This document shows positions 36,325-45,234 of a stretch of DNA of 64,000 bases, piece by piece; within the stretch, counting starts at the first letter, position 1, and each line of letters starts with the position of its first letter. Both the position numbers and the translations under genes were made by a program. The DNA comes from Pseudomonas sp. KNUC1026 (GTDB taxonomy: Bacteria > Pseudomonadota > Gammaproteobacteria > Pseudomonadales > Pseudomonadaceae). The stretch spans positions 4,952,501-5,016,500 of the forward strand of contig NZ_CP087138.1 in the NCBI RefSeq assembly GCF_021650705.1. Direction: 5' to 3'. The notes beneath the pieces are model-generated. The model was not told the DNA's origin. It did no database searches and was given only the letters and a program-made list of their open reading frames with translations.

Positions 36325-36480
36325 CAATTGTTAATACGTATACAGATTGCACCAAATTGTTACTCGATTACCCATGCATGCTACCGAATGATGCACAGCC
36401 TGCTCTTGCCGTTCTTGTCAGTAGCGCAGCTGTTAGGGGAAGATCCACCCGCCAATCGCTCCCCCCTTTCTGGACGCCTT

Positions 36481-37143
36481 ATGAACGACCTGCCCCTTTC
36501 CGCCCCTCGCACTCTGGGGGAATCGGTGATTCAACAGATTCGCCGGATGCTGGAAGAGGGCGAGCTGGTGCCCGGGCAGCGGCTGTCCGAAGCTGCGCTG
36601 GCCCAGAGCCTGGATATCTCGCGCAACACGCTGCGCGAAGCTTTCCGCGTGCTCACCCAGGAGGGCCTGCTCAAGCACGAGCCCAATCGCGGTGTCACCG
36701 TGGCCGTGCCGGACATGGCCTCGATCATCGATATCTACCGCCTGCGCCGTTTCATCGAATGCCAGGCGCTGGCCAAGTCGTATCCCCAGCACCCGGGCGC
36801 GGCGAAAATGCGCGCCGCCGTGGACGCTGCGCAGCAGGCCCGCGAGCAGCAGGACTGGGTTGCGGTGGGCACAGCGAACATGGCGTTCCACACTGCGATC
36901 GTGGAGCTGGCCGACAGCCCGCGCCTGCTGGCGTTCTATGCGCAAATCTCTGCCGAGCTCAGGCTGGCCTTCGGCCTGCTCAAGAATGCTGAATTTCTTC
37001 ACGCCCCTTACGTCGACATGAACGCAGCCATTGCGCGCAGCCTTGAACAAGGCCGTGCAGCCGAGGCGACGCGCTTGCTGGAAAGCTATCTCGTGCAGTC
37101 CGAACGAACCGTGCTGGCCGCCTATGAGCGCTTGAAGCGCTGA
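36481..37143 (+). CDS. GntR family transcriptional regulator (FadR/FCD type)
   Basis: 220-residue repressor-type regulator. N-terminal winged helix with LGESVIQQIRRMLEEGELVPGQRLSEAALA and SRNTLREAFRVLTQEGLL (recognition helix), then an all-helical FCD ligand domain (about residues 80-215) with metal-binding-type His in MAFHTAIVELADSPRL. The start is the ATG at 36481 (MNDLPLSAPRTLGES); open frame upstream lacks family character. Divergent from the transporter/PxpA/PxpBC/carboxylase operon, which it most likely controls. Confidence 0.9.
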   Translation: MNDLPLSAPRTLGESVIQQIRRMLEEGELVPGQRLSEAALAQSLDISRNTLREAFRVLTQEGLLKHEPNRGVTVAVPDMASIIDIYRLRRFIECQALAKSYPQHPGAAKMRAAVDAAQQAREQQDWVAVGTANMAFHTAIVELADSPRLLAFYAQISAELRLAFGLLKNAEFLHAPYVDMNAAIARSLEQGRAAEATRLLESYLVQSERTVLAAYERLKR

Positions 37144-37162
37144 CCTGCCAAGGAGCTCCTCC

Positions 37163-38104
37163 GTGACCCAACCCAAGGCCCTCGACGGGCGCGCCATCGC
37201 ACTGATGACGGTGCTGTGCGCCATCTGGGCGCTGCAGCAGATCGCTATCAAGCTGGGGGCCGACCAGGCTGCGCCGGTGTTGCAGATCGGTTTGCGCTCC
37301 GGCGGTGCCGCGTTGCTGGTGGGGGCGTTGATCTGCCTTCAGCGCGCGGGCTTCGCCTGGCGCAACGGCATCTGGCGGCTCGGGCTGCTGGTGGGCGGGC
37401 TATTCGCGCTGGAGTTTCTGCTGGTGGGCCAGGGCCTGCGTTACACCAGTGCCTCGCACATGGTGATTTTCCTTTACACCGCGCCCATCTTCGCCGCCGT
37501 TGGCCTGCACTGGGCGCTCCCGGCCGAGCGGCTGCAACCGTTGCAATGGCTGGGCATCGCCTTGGCGTTCTGCGGCGTGGTGGCGGCGTTCGCGGAGCGT
37601 GCCTTGGGCGGTTTCGCCGGCGCGGCCGGCGATGTGCTGCTGGGCGACGCACTGGGCCTGCTCGGCGCGGTGGCCTGGGGCGCCACCACGGTCGCGGTAC
37701 GCTGCACGGCGCTGGCCCGGCTGCCGGCCACTCAGGTGCTGTTCTATCAACTGGTGACGGCCTTCATCCTGCTGCTGCTTGGCGCTGCGTTTACCGGGCA
37801 ACTGAGGTTCGAGCCGACCGCCGTGACCTGGGCAAGCCTGGCCTTTCAGACGTTCGTCGTGGGCTTTGCCAGCTTTCTGGCCTGGTTCTGGCTGCTGCGC
37901 CACTACCTGGCTTCACGGTTGGGCGTGCTTTCGTTCATGACCCCACTGTTCGGCATCCTCGCGGGGGTGATGTTGCTGGGCGAGGAGGTCGAGCCTGGCT
38001 TCTTGTTGGGGGCGGGCCTGGTGATGGCGGGGATTGTGATGGTCAGCGGGCGGGAACTGTTCACTGCACTGCTGGCTCGAAACTCAGCGAAACAACGGCC
38101 CTGA
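37163..38104 (+). CDS. EamA/DMT superfamily transporter
   Basis: 313-residue inner-membrane protein with ten predicted helices in two EamA repeats: ALMTVLCAIWALQQIAIKLG, GLRYTSASHMVIFLYTAPIF and, in the second half, FLAWFWLLRHYLASRLGVLSFMTPLFG. DMT carriers export metabolites or drugs. The GTG start at 37163 has a clear AAGGAG ribosome-binding site. It follows the GntR gene by 19 nt, so the two may be co-transcribed. Substrate unknown. Confidence 0.9.
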   Translation: MTQPKALDGRAIALMTVLCAIWALQQIAIKLGADQAAPVLQIGLRSGGAALLVGALICLQRAGFAWRNGIWRLGLLVGGLFALEFLLVGQGLRYTSASHMVIFLYTAPIFAAVGLHWALPAERLQPLQWLGIALAFCGVVAAFAERALGGFAGAAGDVLLGDALGLLGAVAWGATTVAVRCTALARLPATQVLFYQLVTAFILLLLGAAFTGQLRFEPTAVTWASLAFQTFVVGFASFLAWFWLLRHYLASRLGVLSFMTPLFGILAGVMLLGEEVEPGFLLGAGLVMAGIVMVSGRELFTALLARNSAKQRP

Positions 38105-38131
38105 TGGGCACTCAAGCCAAGGAACTGCCTG

Positions 38132-38518
38132 ATGACTATCGCCTACTGGTGTGTGCTGATCGCAATCTTTTTGCCGTACGTGTGCACGAGCATCGCAAAG
38201 GTGGCCAGCGGCCGCTTCGACCGCAAGGCCAACCACGACCCGCGGGGCTTCCAGGACGGCCTGCAAGGCTTGCCGCGCCGGGCTCACGCTGCGCAGTTGA
38301 ACAGTTTCGAGGCGCTGCCGGGGTTTGCTGCCGCGGTGATCATCGCCAGCCTCGCCGGCGGCGCGCAGCAGGGTACAGTGGACAGCCTGGCAGTGGCGTT
38401 CATCGTCAGCCGAGTGCTCTACATTCTCTGCTACCTGGGAGATTACGCCCGGTTGCGTTCACTGGTTTGGTTCGTGGGGTTGCTGCTGGTGATTTCGCTG
38501 TTCGTGGCGGCGGCCTGA
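38132..38518 (+). CDS. MAPEG family membrane protein
   Basis: 128-residue protein with four hydrophobic segments and MAPEG features: a cytosolic loop with AAQLNSFEALPGFAAAV (the ERxxxN-like N-S-F-E segment) and SRVLYILCYLGDYARLRSLVWFVG. MAPEG proteins include microsomal glutathione transferases; bacterial members are poorly characterised. It lies 27 nt after the EamA transporter gene and converges with the DUF1090 gene (4 nt apart). Confidence 0.88.
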   Translation: MTIAYWCVLIAIFLPYVCTSIAKVASGRFDRKANHDPRGFQDGLQGLPRRAHAAQLNSFEALPGFAAAVIIASLAGGAQQGTVDSLAVAFIVSRVLYILCYLGDYARLRSLVWFVGLLLVISLFVAAA

Positions 38519-38522
38519 CGGC

Positions 38523-38906
38523 CTAGCGGTCCAGCTCGTCGACCGCCTGCTGCAACTCTTTGCGGGCTTGGGCGAGTTTATCTTTGCGCTTGTCGATCTT
38601 CTCCGGGTCGCCCTTCCTGATCGCCTTGTCCAGGTCTGCCTGGCGTTGGCTGACCTCCCGTTTGGCATCCAGCACCTTGTTTTCACGTTCCTTGTGCAGC
38701 GAGCCGTCGTTGCAGTTGCGCTGGATGTTTTCCAGCGCTTCCTGCAGCCCGCCCTGTTGCGCACTTCCGGCTGGAGCTGCGGCAAGCTCCGCACGCACGT
38801 GGGCTTCCTTGGCGGCGCAGCCCTTCAGTGGCTCTGGCTCGTCGGCCAGCGCCAACGGGCTGAGCAGCAGGCCTGCAAGCAGGGGAAGAACGCGATTGAG
38901 GATCAT
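38523..38906 (-). CDS. DUF1090 family periplasmic protein
   Basis: 127 residues: signal peptide MILNRVLPLLAGLLLSPLALA, two conserved Cys (GCAAKE and IQRNCND), then a long charged helix (about residues 60-127) with REVSQRQADLDKAIRKGDPEKIDKRK-type heptads, predicted coiled coil. DUF1090 function is unknown (YqjC-like). The ATG overlaps the ligB stop by 4 nt (ATGA), so it is translationally coupled to ligB. Confidence 0.87.
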   Translation of the reverse strand: MILNRVLPLLAGLLLSPLALADEPEPLKGCAAKEAHVRAELAAAPAGSAQQGGLQEALENIQRNCNDGSLHKERENKVLDAKREVSQRQADLDKAIRKGDPEKIDKRKDKLAQARKELQQAVDELDR

Positions 38907-40649
38907 GGTGGCTCCGAGGCTGAAGGTCGATCAAGCGAGCTATTGGACCGGATAACCAGCGGAAATTCCAAGCGCGAAAAGGCTGAAACTTCTTGATGCT
39001 CAAGATAGCCAACCATGGCGACCACTTCCGGGTGGGCAAAGAAGCGTTCCAGCCGTTCGGCCCGAACGGCGCCGATGCCAGGCTCGGCGAGCCACGACTG
39101 CCGGGTGCGAGCGGCCAGCAGATGCCAATGCTGCCCCAGATCGGCGGAGCCGGCGGGCGGCACGCCGATAGCCTTGAGCCAATGTTGGAATGGCAGTGAA
39201 CGGGCTGCCTCAAAGCGGGCAGCCATTTTTTCGCCTGAGCCGGCCCGATACCTGCCACGTTCTCCAGTGCGGCTGCATCCAGCTCAAGCCAGGCGAACAG
39301 ATGAGGTAGCTTGCCGGCGTCGATAAGCTTGCGCCAACTGGCTGGGCCGACCCCTGTAATGTTCAGGTGTTGGCGCTTACCCAGCCACTGCAAGCGCGCC
39401 AGGAACTGCGCCTCGCAGCCTTGAGCAGGGCGCCAGCAGGCCAATGGGTCCGTGGCAGCAGGCGGCTCGGGAAGCGGCGGGCGTGGCGTGGCACGCCAGG
39501 CCACGCTTTGCACTTGCGGGATGGTTTGCCCTGCCAGCGCAATCACCACCTGGTCGCCCGGGCGGATGTCCAGCTCGCGCCAACGCGCGACACTCCCTGT
39601 ACTGACCTTGCGCACGGTCCGGTCATCGAGCCGGGCTGCAGCCAGCAGCAGCATCGGCGTGACCTTGCCGGTGCGCCCGACCTGAAACTCGATGGCCTGC
39701 ACCTGTGCCAGTGCAGTCTTGGGCTCGTACTTCCATGCAGCGATCCAGTACGGTGCCTGCGCTTGCCATTGGCCGGCCTCCGGCCGCTTGCTGTCGCGCA
39801 GGATGATGCCGTCGGTGGCGAAGGGCAGGGGCGTGTTGTACCAGGTGTCGCGCACATGGCGGGCCTGTTCCTGCGTGGTTACGCGCTGGCTGTAGTGCCG
39901 GACCAGGCCGAAGCCCAGGCGCTCCAGTGCCTGGAGCCGTTCTGGCAACTCTGCCGGCCCTTCGGGCCAGTCCCAGGCGAAGAACCCGAGGCTGCCCGGG
40001 GCACAGCAGCTGCGTTCTTGCGCGCCATCCAGCCCGCTGCCTGCGAGCGGGCGTTGGCCGAGCCGTGCCTGGCCTGAACGTGACCGGCTTCGATGCGGAA
40101 GATCTCACCCTGCAATCGCAGGTCGATGGGCTCGGGAAGTTCGTCCGGCAGCCCATCGATCCCTTGAGCGTTGGCGGTCCAGTCGTGGCCGTGGGTGCCG
40201 TCGCCGCGGCTGATCACTTGAGCGAGGCGGCCATGCCGATAGACCACGGAGGCGGCGATGCCGTCGACTTTGGGTTGCGCCCAGACATCCTGACGGCCTT
40301 TGATCCAGGCTGCCACAGCGGCATCGTCTTGCAACTTGTGCACGCCGGTGTGCGGCACCGCATGGCGAACCGGCCCGGCAGCGCTGGCCAGCGGATCGAG
40401 CTTTGCAAGCAGAATGTCGGGGTAGCAATGGCGAAGGCGGGCCAGCCGTTGCTCAGCCTGATCGTATGCCGCGTCGGAGACCTCACTGACGCCATCTCGA
40501 TGATAACGCTGGTTCCAGTGACGCAATCGGGCATCGAGGGCGCGCAGGTGCTGCGCTGCCTCCTGGCTCGACCAGTCCGGGCAGGCGCTGGCGAGTGCCG
40601 TTCCGGTCGATAGGCCGAACAGCAGGATAATGGACAGGAAAACAGCCAT
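38903..40649 (-). pseudogene. ligB: NAD-dependent DNA ligase LigB, two apparent frameshifts
   Basis: Second NAD+-type DNA ligase. The frame starts MAVFLSIILLFGLSTGTALA (signal-like, as in enterobacterial LigB), then adenylation-domain blocks WNQRYHRDGVSEVSDAAYDQ, TGVHKLQDD and catalytic Lys in PKVDGIAAS. The protein continues in other frames: ELPERLQALERLGFGL...LNITGVGPASWRKL, then MAARFEAARSLPFQHWL...AFSRLEFPLV. Adding one T at 39983-39984 (GFFAWDWPEG restored) and one A in the A6 run at 39226-39231 gives a 582-residue protein of normal LigB type. LigB lacks the zinc and BRCT regions of LigA; function unclear. Confidence 0.85.
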
Positions 40650-40693
40650 GGATGAGCTTCCTTGCTCGAAACGACCCGGGCAAGGCTAGAACG

Positions 40694-40723
40694 AAAAAAC
40701 CTCCCGGCCATGGGAGGTTTTTT
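40694..40723. terminator. Terminator downstream of metK
   Basis: AAAAAACCTCCC-ggccat-GGGAGGTTTTTT: perfect stem with T6 on either strand, 18 nt beyond the metK stop and upstream of ligB. Confidence 0.92.
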
Positions 40724-40741
40724 CAGGGTGTTGCGTTGGCC

Positions 40742-41932
40742 TTACAGCCCGGCGCTGGCCCGCAGTGCCTGTGCCCGGTCGGTCTTCTCCCAGGTAAAGG
40801 TGCTGAAGGTGTCGTCACCGATGGTCAGCTCGTACGGATTGCGGCCAAAGTGCCCGTAGGCAGCGGTGGCGCGGTACATAGGGTGCAGCAGGTCGAGCAT
40901 GCGCGTGATGGCGTACGGGCGCAGGTCGAAGTGCTCGCGCACCAGCTGGATGATCTTGTCGTCGCTCAGCTTGCCGGTGCCGAAGGTGTTCAGCGAAATC
41001 GAAGTGGGTTGGGCCACGCCGATGGCGTAGGACACCTGAATCTCGCAGCGGTCGGCCAAGCCTGCAGCCACGATGTTCTTGGCAACGTAACGGCCGGCGT
41101 AGGCAGCGGAGCGGTCGACCTTGGATGGATCCTTGCCGGAGAACGCGCCGCCGCCGTGGCGGGCCATGCCGCCGTAGCTGTCGACGATGATCTTGCGGCC
41201 GGTGAGGCCGCAGTCGCCGACCGGGCCGCCGATGATGAACTGGCCGGTGGGGTTGATGTGGAACTGGGTGTCCTTGTGCAGCAGCTCGGCCGGCAGGCAG
41301 TGCTTGACGATCAGTTCCATCACGCCTTCGCGCAGGTCGGCGTACTTCACATCGGGGTTGTGCTGGGTGGAAAGCACCACTGCATCGATGCCCACCACTT
41401 TGCCGCCGTCGTAGCGGCAGGTAACTTGCGATTTGGCATCCGGGCGCAGCCACGGCAGCAGGCCCGACTTGCGCGCCTCGGCCTGGCGCTCGACCAGTGC
41501 GTGGGAGAAGCGGATCGGCGCGGGCATCAGCACGTCGGTTTCGTTGCTGGCGTAGCCGAACATCAGGCCCTGGTCGCCAGCGCCCTGGTCTTCAGGCTTG
41601 GCGCGGTCTACGCCCTGGTTGATGTCGGGCGATTGCTTGCCGATGATGTTCATCACGCCGCAAGTGGCGCCGTCGAAGCCCACGTCGGAGCTGGTGTAGC
41701 CGATGTCGCAGATCACGTCACGGACGATCTGCTCCAGGTCGACCCAGGCACTGGTGGTCACTTCACCAGCAACGATGGCAACACCGGTCTTGACCAGAGT
41801 CTCGACGGCTACACGGGCGTGCTTGTCCTGAGTGATGATCGCGTCCAGCACGGCATCGGAAATCTGGTCGGCGATTTCGTCCGGGTGCCCTTCGGACACG
41901 GACTCGGAGGTGAAAAGGGAGTATTCGCTCAT
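40742..41932 (-). CDS. metK: S-adenosylmethionine synthetase
   Basis: Makes SAM from methionine and ATP. The 396-residue enzyme has the family length: MSEYSLFTSESVSEGHPDEI, GAGDQGLMFGYA, GGGAFSGKDPSKVDRSAAYA and C-terminal HFGRNPYELTIGDDTFSTF-type end. The start is the ATG at 41932 with a GAGAT-type ribosome-binding site. It lies 19 nt downstream of the SahR-type regulator gene and is probably transcribed with it; the operator at 42988-43009 would then control SAM synthesis. Confidence 0.97.
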   Translation of the reverse strand: MSEYSLFTSESVSEGHPDEIADQISDAVLDAIITQDKHARVAVETLVKTGVAIVAGEVTTSAWVDLEQIVRDVICDIGYTSSDVGFDGATCGVMNIIGKQSPDINQGVDRAKPEDQGAGDQGLMFGYASNETDVLMPAPIRFSHALVERQAEARKSGLLPWLRPDAKSQVTCRYDGGKVVGIDAVVLSTQHNPDVKYADLREGVMELIVKHCLPAELLHKDTQFHINPTGQFIIGGPVGDCGLTGRKIIVDSYGGMARHGGGAFSGKDPSKVDRSAAYAGRYVAKNIVAAGLADRCEIQVSYAIGVAQPTSISLNTFGTGKLSDDKIIQLVREHFDLRPYAITRMLDLLHPMYRATAAYGHFGRNPYELTIGDDTFSTFTWEKTDRAQALRASAGL

Positions 41933-41951
41933 CTCGAGGGCTTCCTGAAAT

Positions 41952-42946
41952 TTACCGATGGTGATTAGTGCCAGCAGGCCGCCCGAACAGGCGCGCCTGA
42001 ATCTGGAAACCATTGCGCAGGCCCACATAGAGGCCTTCCCCGGGCACGAGGCCCGCAGCGGTGGCCCATTGGGCCAGGTCTTCCTGTTCGAACCCCAGCC
42101 AGAGATCTCCGCAGGCCTCCCTGGCCCAATCCTGGTTGTGGCGGCATAAGTCGGTGATCAGCAGGCAGCCTCCGGGGTTCACCCGGTCGGCCAGCCTGCC
42201 AAGCGCGATAGCGGGGTCGCTGAAGTGGTGCAGCACCATGTTCAGCACCACGCAGTCGGCGTTCATTGCTTCTGAACCCAACGCATCGGCCAGGTGCAGC
42301 TTTACATTAGTCAACTGCTGGCTCTCGCACAGGGCACGCGCCAGCTCCAGCATGCTGGCGTCGTTGTCCACAGCGGTGACGGTGCTGAAGCGCTCGGCAA
42401 GGTCGGGTAGAAATTCTCCATCGCCGGGGCCGACTTCAAGCGCCGTGGCCGCTGCGCCGAAGCCGCGCTTGTCGAGCAGCGCCAGCAGGCTGTCGCGGTA
42501 CTGCGCAAGGCCTGCGATCAGGTCTTGCTGGGCACGGAATTTTCTTCCATGCGCGAGTAGAAGTTCTGCCGTGCATTGGCGCGTTGGCTTTCGACCGAGG
42601 CGAGCCGGCCCAGTGTTGCGGCGGGCAGCCCGAGGCGGTCGACCTCTTCGAGCAGCGCCTGGTGCAACTGCCCGCCCAGCCGAGCCGGAGCAGGCAGGGC
42701 GCGGCGGTAGAAAATCGCATTGCCTTCGCGGCGGGTGGTCACCAGGCCAGCCTGGGCCAGCACCTTGAGGTGGTGGCTCATGCCGGACTGCTTGATGTCG
42801 AAGATACTTGCCAGCTCCAGCACACCGAACGAGGCATTGGCCAACGCACGCAGCACGCCCAGGCGCAATGGGTCGCCGCTGGCTTTGGCCAGCGCGGACA
42901 GCTCATCGAAGGGGGCAGGTGCGAGCACCATGGCGAGGTCATTCAT
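41952..42946 (-). CDS. sahR: ArsR-type regulator with SAM-methyltransferase-like domain (SahR-like), one apparent frameshift
   Basis: N-terminal ArsR winged helix (ALAKASGDPLRLGVLRALAN, FDIKQSGMSHHLKVLAQAGLV, YRRALP) fused to a class I methyltransferase-like domain (LEVGPGDGEFLPDLAERF, VDNDASMLELARA, LNMVLHHFSDPA). The frame breaks after SRMEEN; adding one A to the A4 run at 42540-42543 gives MEEKFRAQQDLIAGLAQY and a 331-residue protein. This architecture beside metK matches SahR, which senses S-adenosylhomocysteine in Proteobacteria; the assignment is by context. A 22-nt palindromic operator lies 42 nt upstream of the start. Confidence 0.83.
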
Positions 42947-42987
42947 GGGCGCTGAGTCTAGGAGCAGGTCGTGCAGCCTGCAAGGGC

Positions 42988-43009
42988 TATATCAAAACTT
43001 TTTGATATA
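42988..43009. promoter_or_regulatory. Palindromic operator of the sahR-metK operon
   Basis: TATATCAAAA-ct-TTTTGATATA: perfect 10-bp arms separated by 2 nt, in the divergent region between sahR and tktA, 42 nt from the sahR start. The TATCAA/TTGATA core is what I recall for SahR sites. Autoregulation and SAM-cycle control are inferred. Confidence 0.75.
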
Positions 43010-43176
43010 GATTTGCCGAGTGAGGCGAGCGATGCCGGGGTGCGGCCAAAAAGCCCGTGATACGGCTGTGGCTGAAACGATACACTTGTGCTGTGCTGTC
43101 ATCTTTGATTGCCCCCACGGGGCCGGTGATAGAAAATGCCGGCCTTTGCCGTTTCATCTAATACTGGAGACAAACG

Positions 43177-45174
43177 ATGCCCAGCCGTCGTGAGCGTGCC
43201 AACGCCATTCGTGCACTGAGCATGGATGCGGTACAGAAAGCCAACAGCGGCCACCCCGGCGCTCCCATGGGTATGGCGGACATCGCCGAAGTCCTGTGGC
43301 GTGACTTTCTCAAGCACAACCCGGCCAACCCGTCGTTCGTTGACCGCGACCGTTTCGTCATGTCCAACGGTCACGGTTCGATGCTGGTCTATTCCCTGCT
43401 GCACCTGACCGGCTACGACCTGTCCATCGATGACTTGAAGAACTTCCGCCAGCTGCACAGCCGCACCCCGGGCCACCCCGAGTACGGCTACACCCCGGGC
43501 GTCGAAACCACCACCGGCCCGCTGGGCCAGGGCATCGCCAATGCCGTGGGCTTCGCCATCGCCGAGAAGGTGCTGGGCGCGCAGTTCAACCGCCCCGGCC
43601 ACACCATCGTCGACCACCACACCTACGCCTTCCTGGGCGACGGCTGCATGATGGAAGGCATCTCTCACGAAGTGTGCTCGCTGGCCGGCACCCTGGGCCT
43701 GGGCAAGCTCATCGCCTTCTACGACGATAACGGCATCTCCATCGACGGCGAAGTCGAAGGCTGGTTCAACGACGACACCCCCAAACGCTTCGAAGCGTAC
43801 GGCTGGCAGGTGATCCGCAACGTCGACGGCCATGACGCCGACGAGATCAGGACCGCCATCGAGACTGCCCGCAAGAGCGAGCAGCCGACGCTGATCTGCT
43901 GCAAGACCGTCATCGGCTTCGGCTCCCTGAACAAGCAGGGCAAGGAAGAGTGCCACGGTGCGCCGCTGGGTGCCGACGAAATCGCCGCCACTCGCAAGGC
44001 ACTGGGCTGGAACCACGGCCCGTTCGAAATCCCTCAGGACATCTACGCCGAGTGGAACGCCCGCGAGAAGGGTGCCGAGGCCGAGGCCGAATGGGACCAA
44101 CGCTTCGCCGCCTACTCCGCCGCTTTCCCTGAGCTTGCCAACGAGCTGATCCGCCGCGTCAGTGGCGAGCTGCCGGCCGACTTCTCCGAAAAAGCCGCCG
44201 CCTGGGTCGCCGAAGTCGCCGCCAAGGGCGAAACCATCGCCAGCCGCAAGGCCAGCCAGAACGCCCTGAATGCCTACGGCCCGCTGCTGCCCGAGCTGCT
44301 GGGCGGCTCGGCAGATCTTGCCGGCTCCAACCTCACGCTGTGGAAAGGCTGCAAGGGTGTGAGCGCTGAAGACGCCGCCGGCAACTACATGTATTACGGC
44401 GTGCGCGAGTTCGGCATGAGCGCGATCATGAACGGCATCGCCCTGCACGGCGGTTTCGTGCCGTACGGCGCAACCTTCCTGATCTTCATGGAATACGCCC
44501 GCAACGCTGTGCGCATGTCGGCCCTGATGAAAAAGCGCGTGCTGTACGTGTTCACCCACGACTCCATCGGCCTGGGCGAAGACGGCCCGACCCACCAGCC
44601 CATCGAGCAGCTGGCGAGCCTGCGCGGCACCCCGAACCTCGACACCTGGCGCCCGGCGGATGCCGTGGAGTCGGCCATCGCCTGGAAATACGCCATCGAG
44701 CGCAACGACGGCCCGTCGGCACTGGTGTTCTCCCGCCAGAATCTCCCGCACCAGCCACGCGATGCCGACCAACTGGCCAATGTCGCAAAAGGCGGTTACG
44801 TCCTCAACGACTGCGCTGGCGAGCCGGAGCTGATCCTGATTGCCACCGGTTCCGAGGTTGGGCTGGCGGTGCAGGCGTTCGAGAAACTCACCGCCGAAGG
44901 CCGCAAGGTGCGCGTAGTGTCGATGCCGAGCACTAGCGTGTTCGACCAGCAGGACGCTGCCTACAAGCAGGCCGTGCTGCCACTGGAAGTGAGCGCGCGC
45001 ATCGCCATCGAGGCTGCCCATGCCGACTTCTGGTACAAGTACGTGGGCCTCGAAGGCCGCATCATCGGCATGACCACCTTCGGTGAGTCTGCGCCGGCCG
45101 CACTGTTGTTCGAAGAGTTCGGCTTCACCGTCGACAACATCGTCGCCACCGCAGGCGAGCTGCTGGAAGACTGA
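43177..45174 (+). CDS. tktA: Transketolase
   Basis: Thiamine-diphosphate enzyme of the pentose phosphate pathway, 665 residues. Blocks: MPSRRERANAIRALSMDAVQ, SGHPGAPMGMADIAEVLW, SNGHGSMLVYSLLHL, GPLGQGIANAVGFA, the ThDP motif GDGCMMEGISHE through YDDNGISIDGEVE, LGEDGPTHQPIEQLASLR and ALVFSRQNLPH. The ATG at 43177 has a GGAG ribosome-binding site 9 nt upstream. First gene of the tktA-epd-pgk series. Confidence 0.97.
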   Translation: MPSRRERANAIRALSMDAVQKANSGHPGAPMGMADIAEVLWRDFLKHNPANPSFVDRDRFVMSNGHGSMLVYSLLHLTGYDLSIDDLKNFRQLHSRTPGHPEYGYTPGVETTTGPLGQGIANAVGFAIAEKVLGAQFNRPGHTIVDHHTYAFLGDGCMMEGISHEVCSLAGTLGLGKLIAFYDDNGISIDGEVEGWFNDDTPKRFEAYGWQVIRNVDGHDADEIRTAIETARKSEQPTLICCKTVIGFGSLNKQGKEECHGAPLGADEIAATRKALGWNHGPFEIPQDIYAEWNAREKGAEAEAEWDQRFAAYSAAFPELANELIRRVSGELPADFSEKAAAWVAEVAAKGETIASRKASQNALNAYGPLLPELLGGSADLAGSNLTLWKGCKGVSAEDAAGNYMYYGVREFGMSAIMNGIALHGGFVPYGATFLIFMEYARNAVRMSALMKKRVLYVFTHDSIGLGEDGPTHQPIEQLASLRGTPNLDTWRPADAVESAIAWKYAIERNDGPSALVFSRQNLPHQPRDADQLANVAKGGYVLNDCAGEPELILIATGSEVGLAVQAFEKLTAEGRKVRVVSMPSTSVFDQQDAAYKQAVLPLEVSARIAIEAAHADFWYKYVGLEGRIIGMTTFGESAPAALLFEEFGFTVDNIVATAGELLED

Positions 45175-45180
45175 TGCACG

Positions 45181-45209
45181 GCCAGCCGGCACACCGCGTG
45201 CCGGCTGGC
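45181..45209. other. Intercistronic hairpin between tktA and epd
   Basis: GCCAGCCGGCAC-accgc-GTGCCGGCTGGC: perfect 12-bp stem, 5-nt loop, with no T run. It is between co-directional genes, so more likely an mRNA stabiliser, processing site or partial attenuator than a full terminator. Confidence 0.65.
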
Positions 45210-45234
45210 TCCCTGCCTACCCTGAGCTTGCTCG

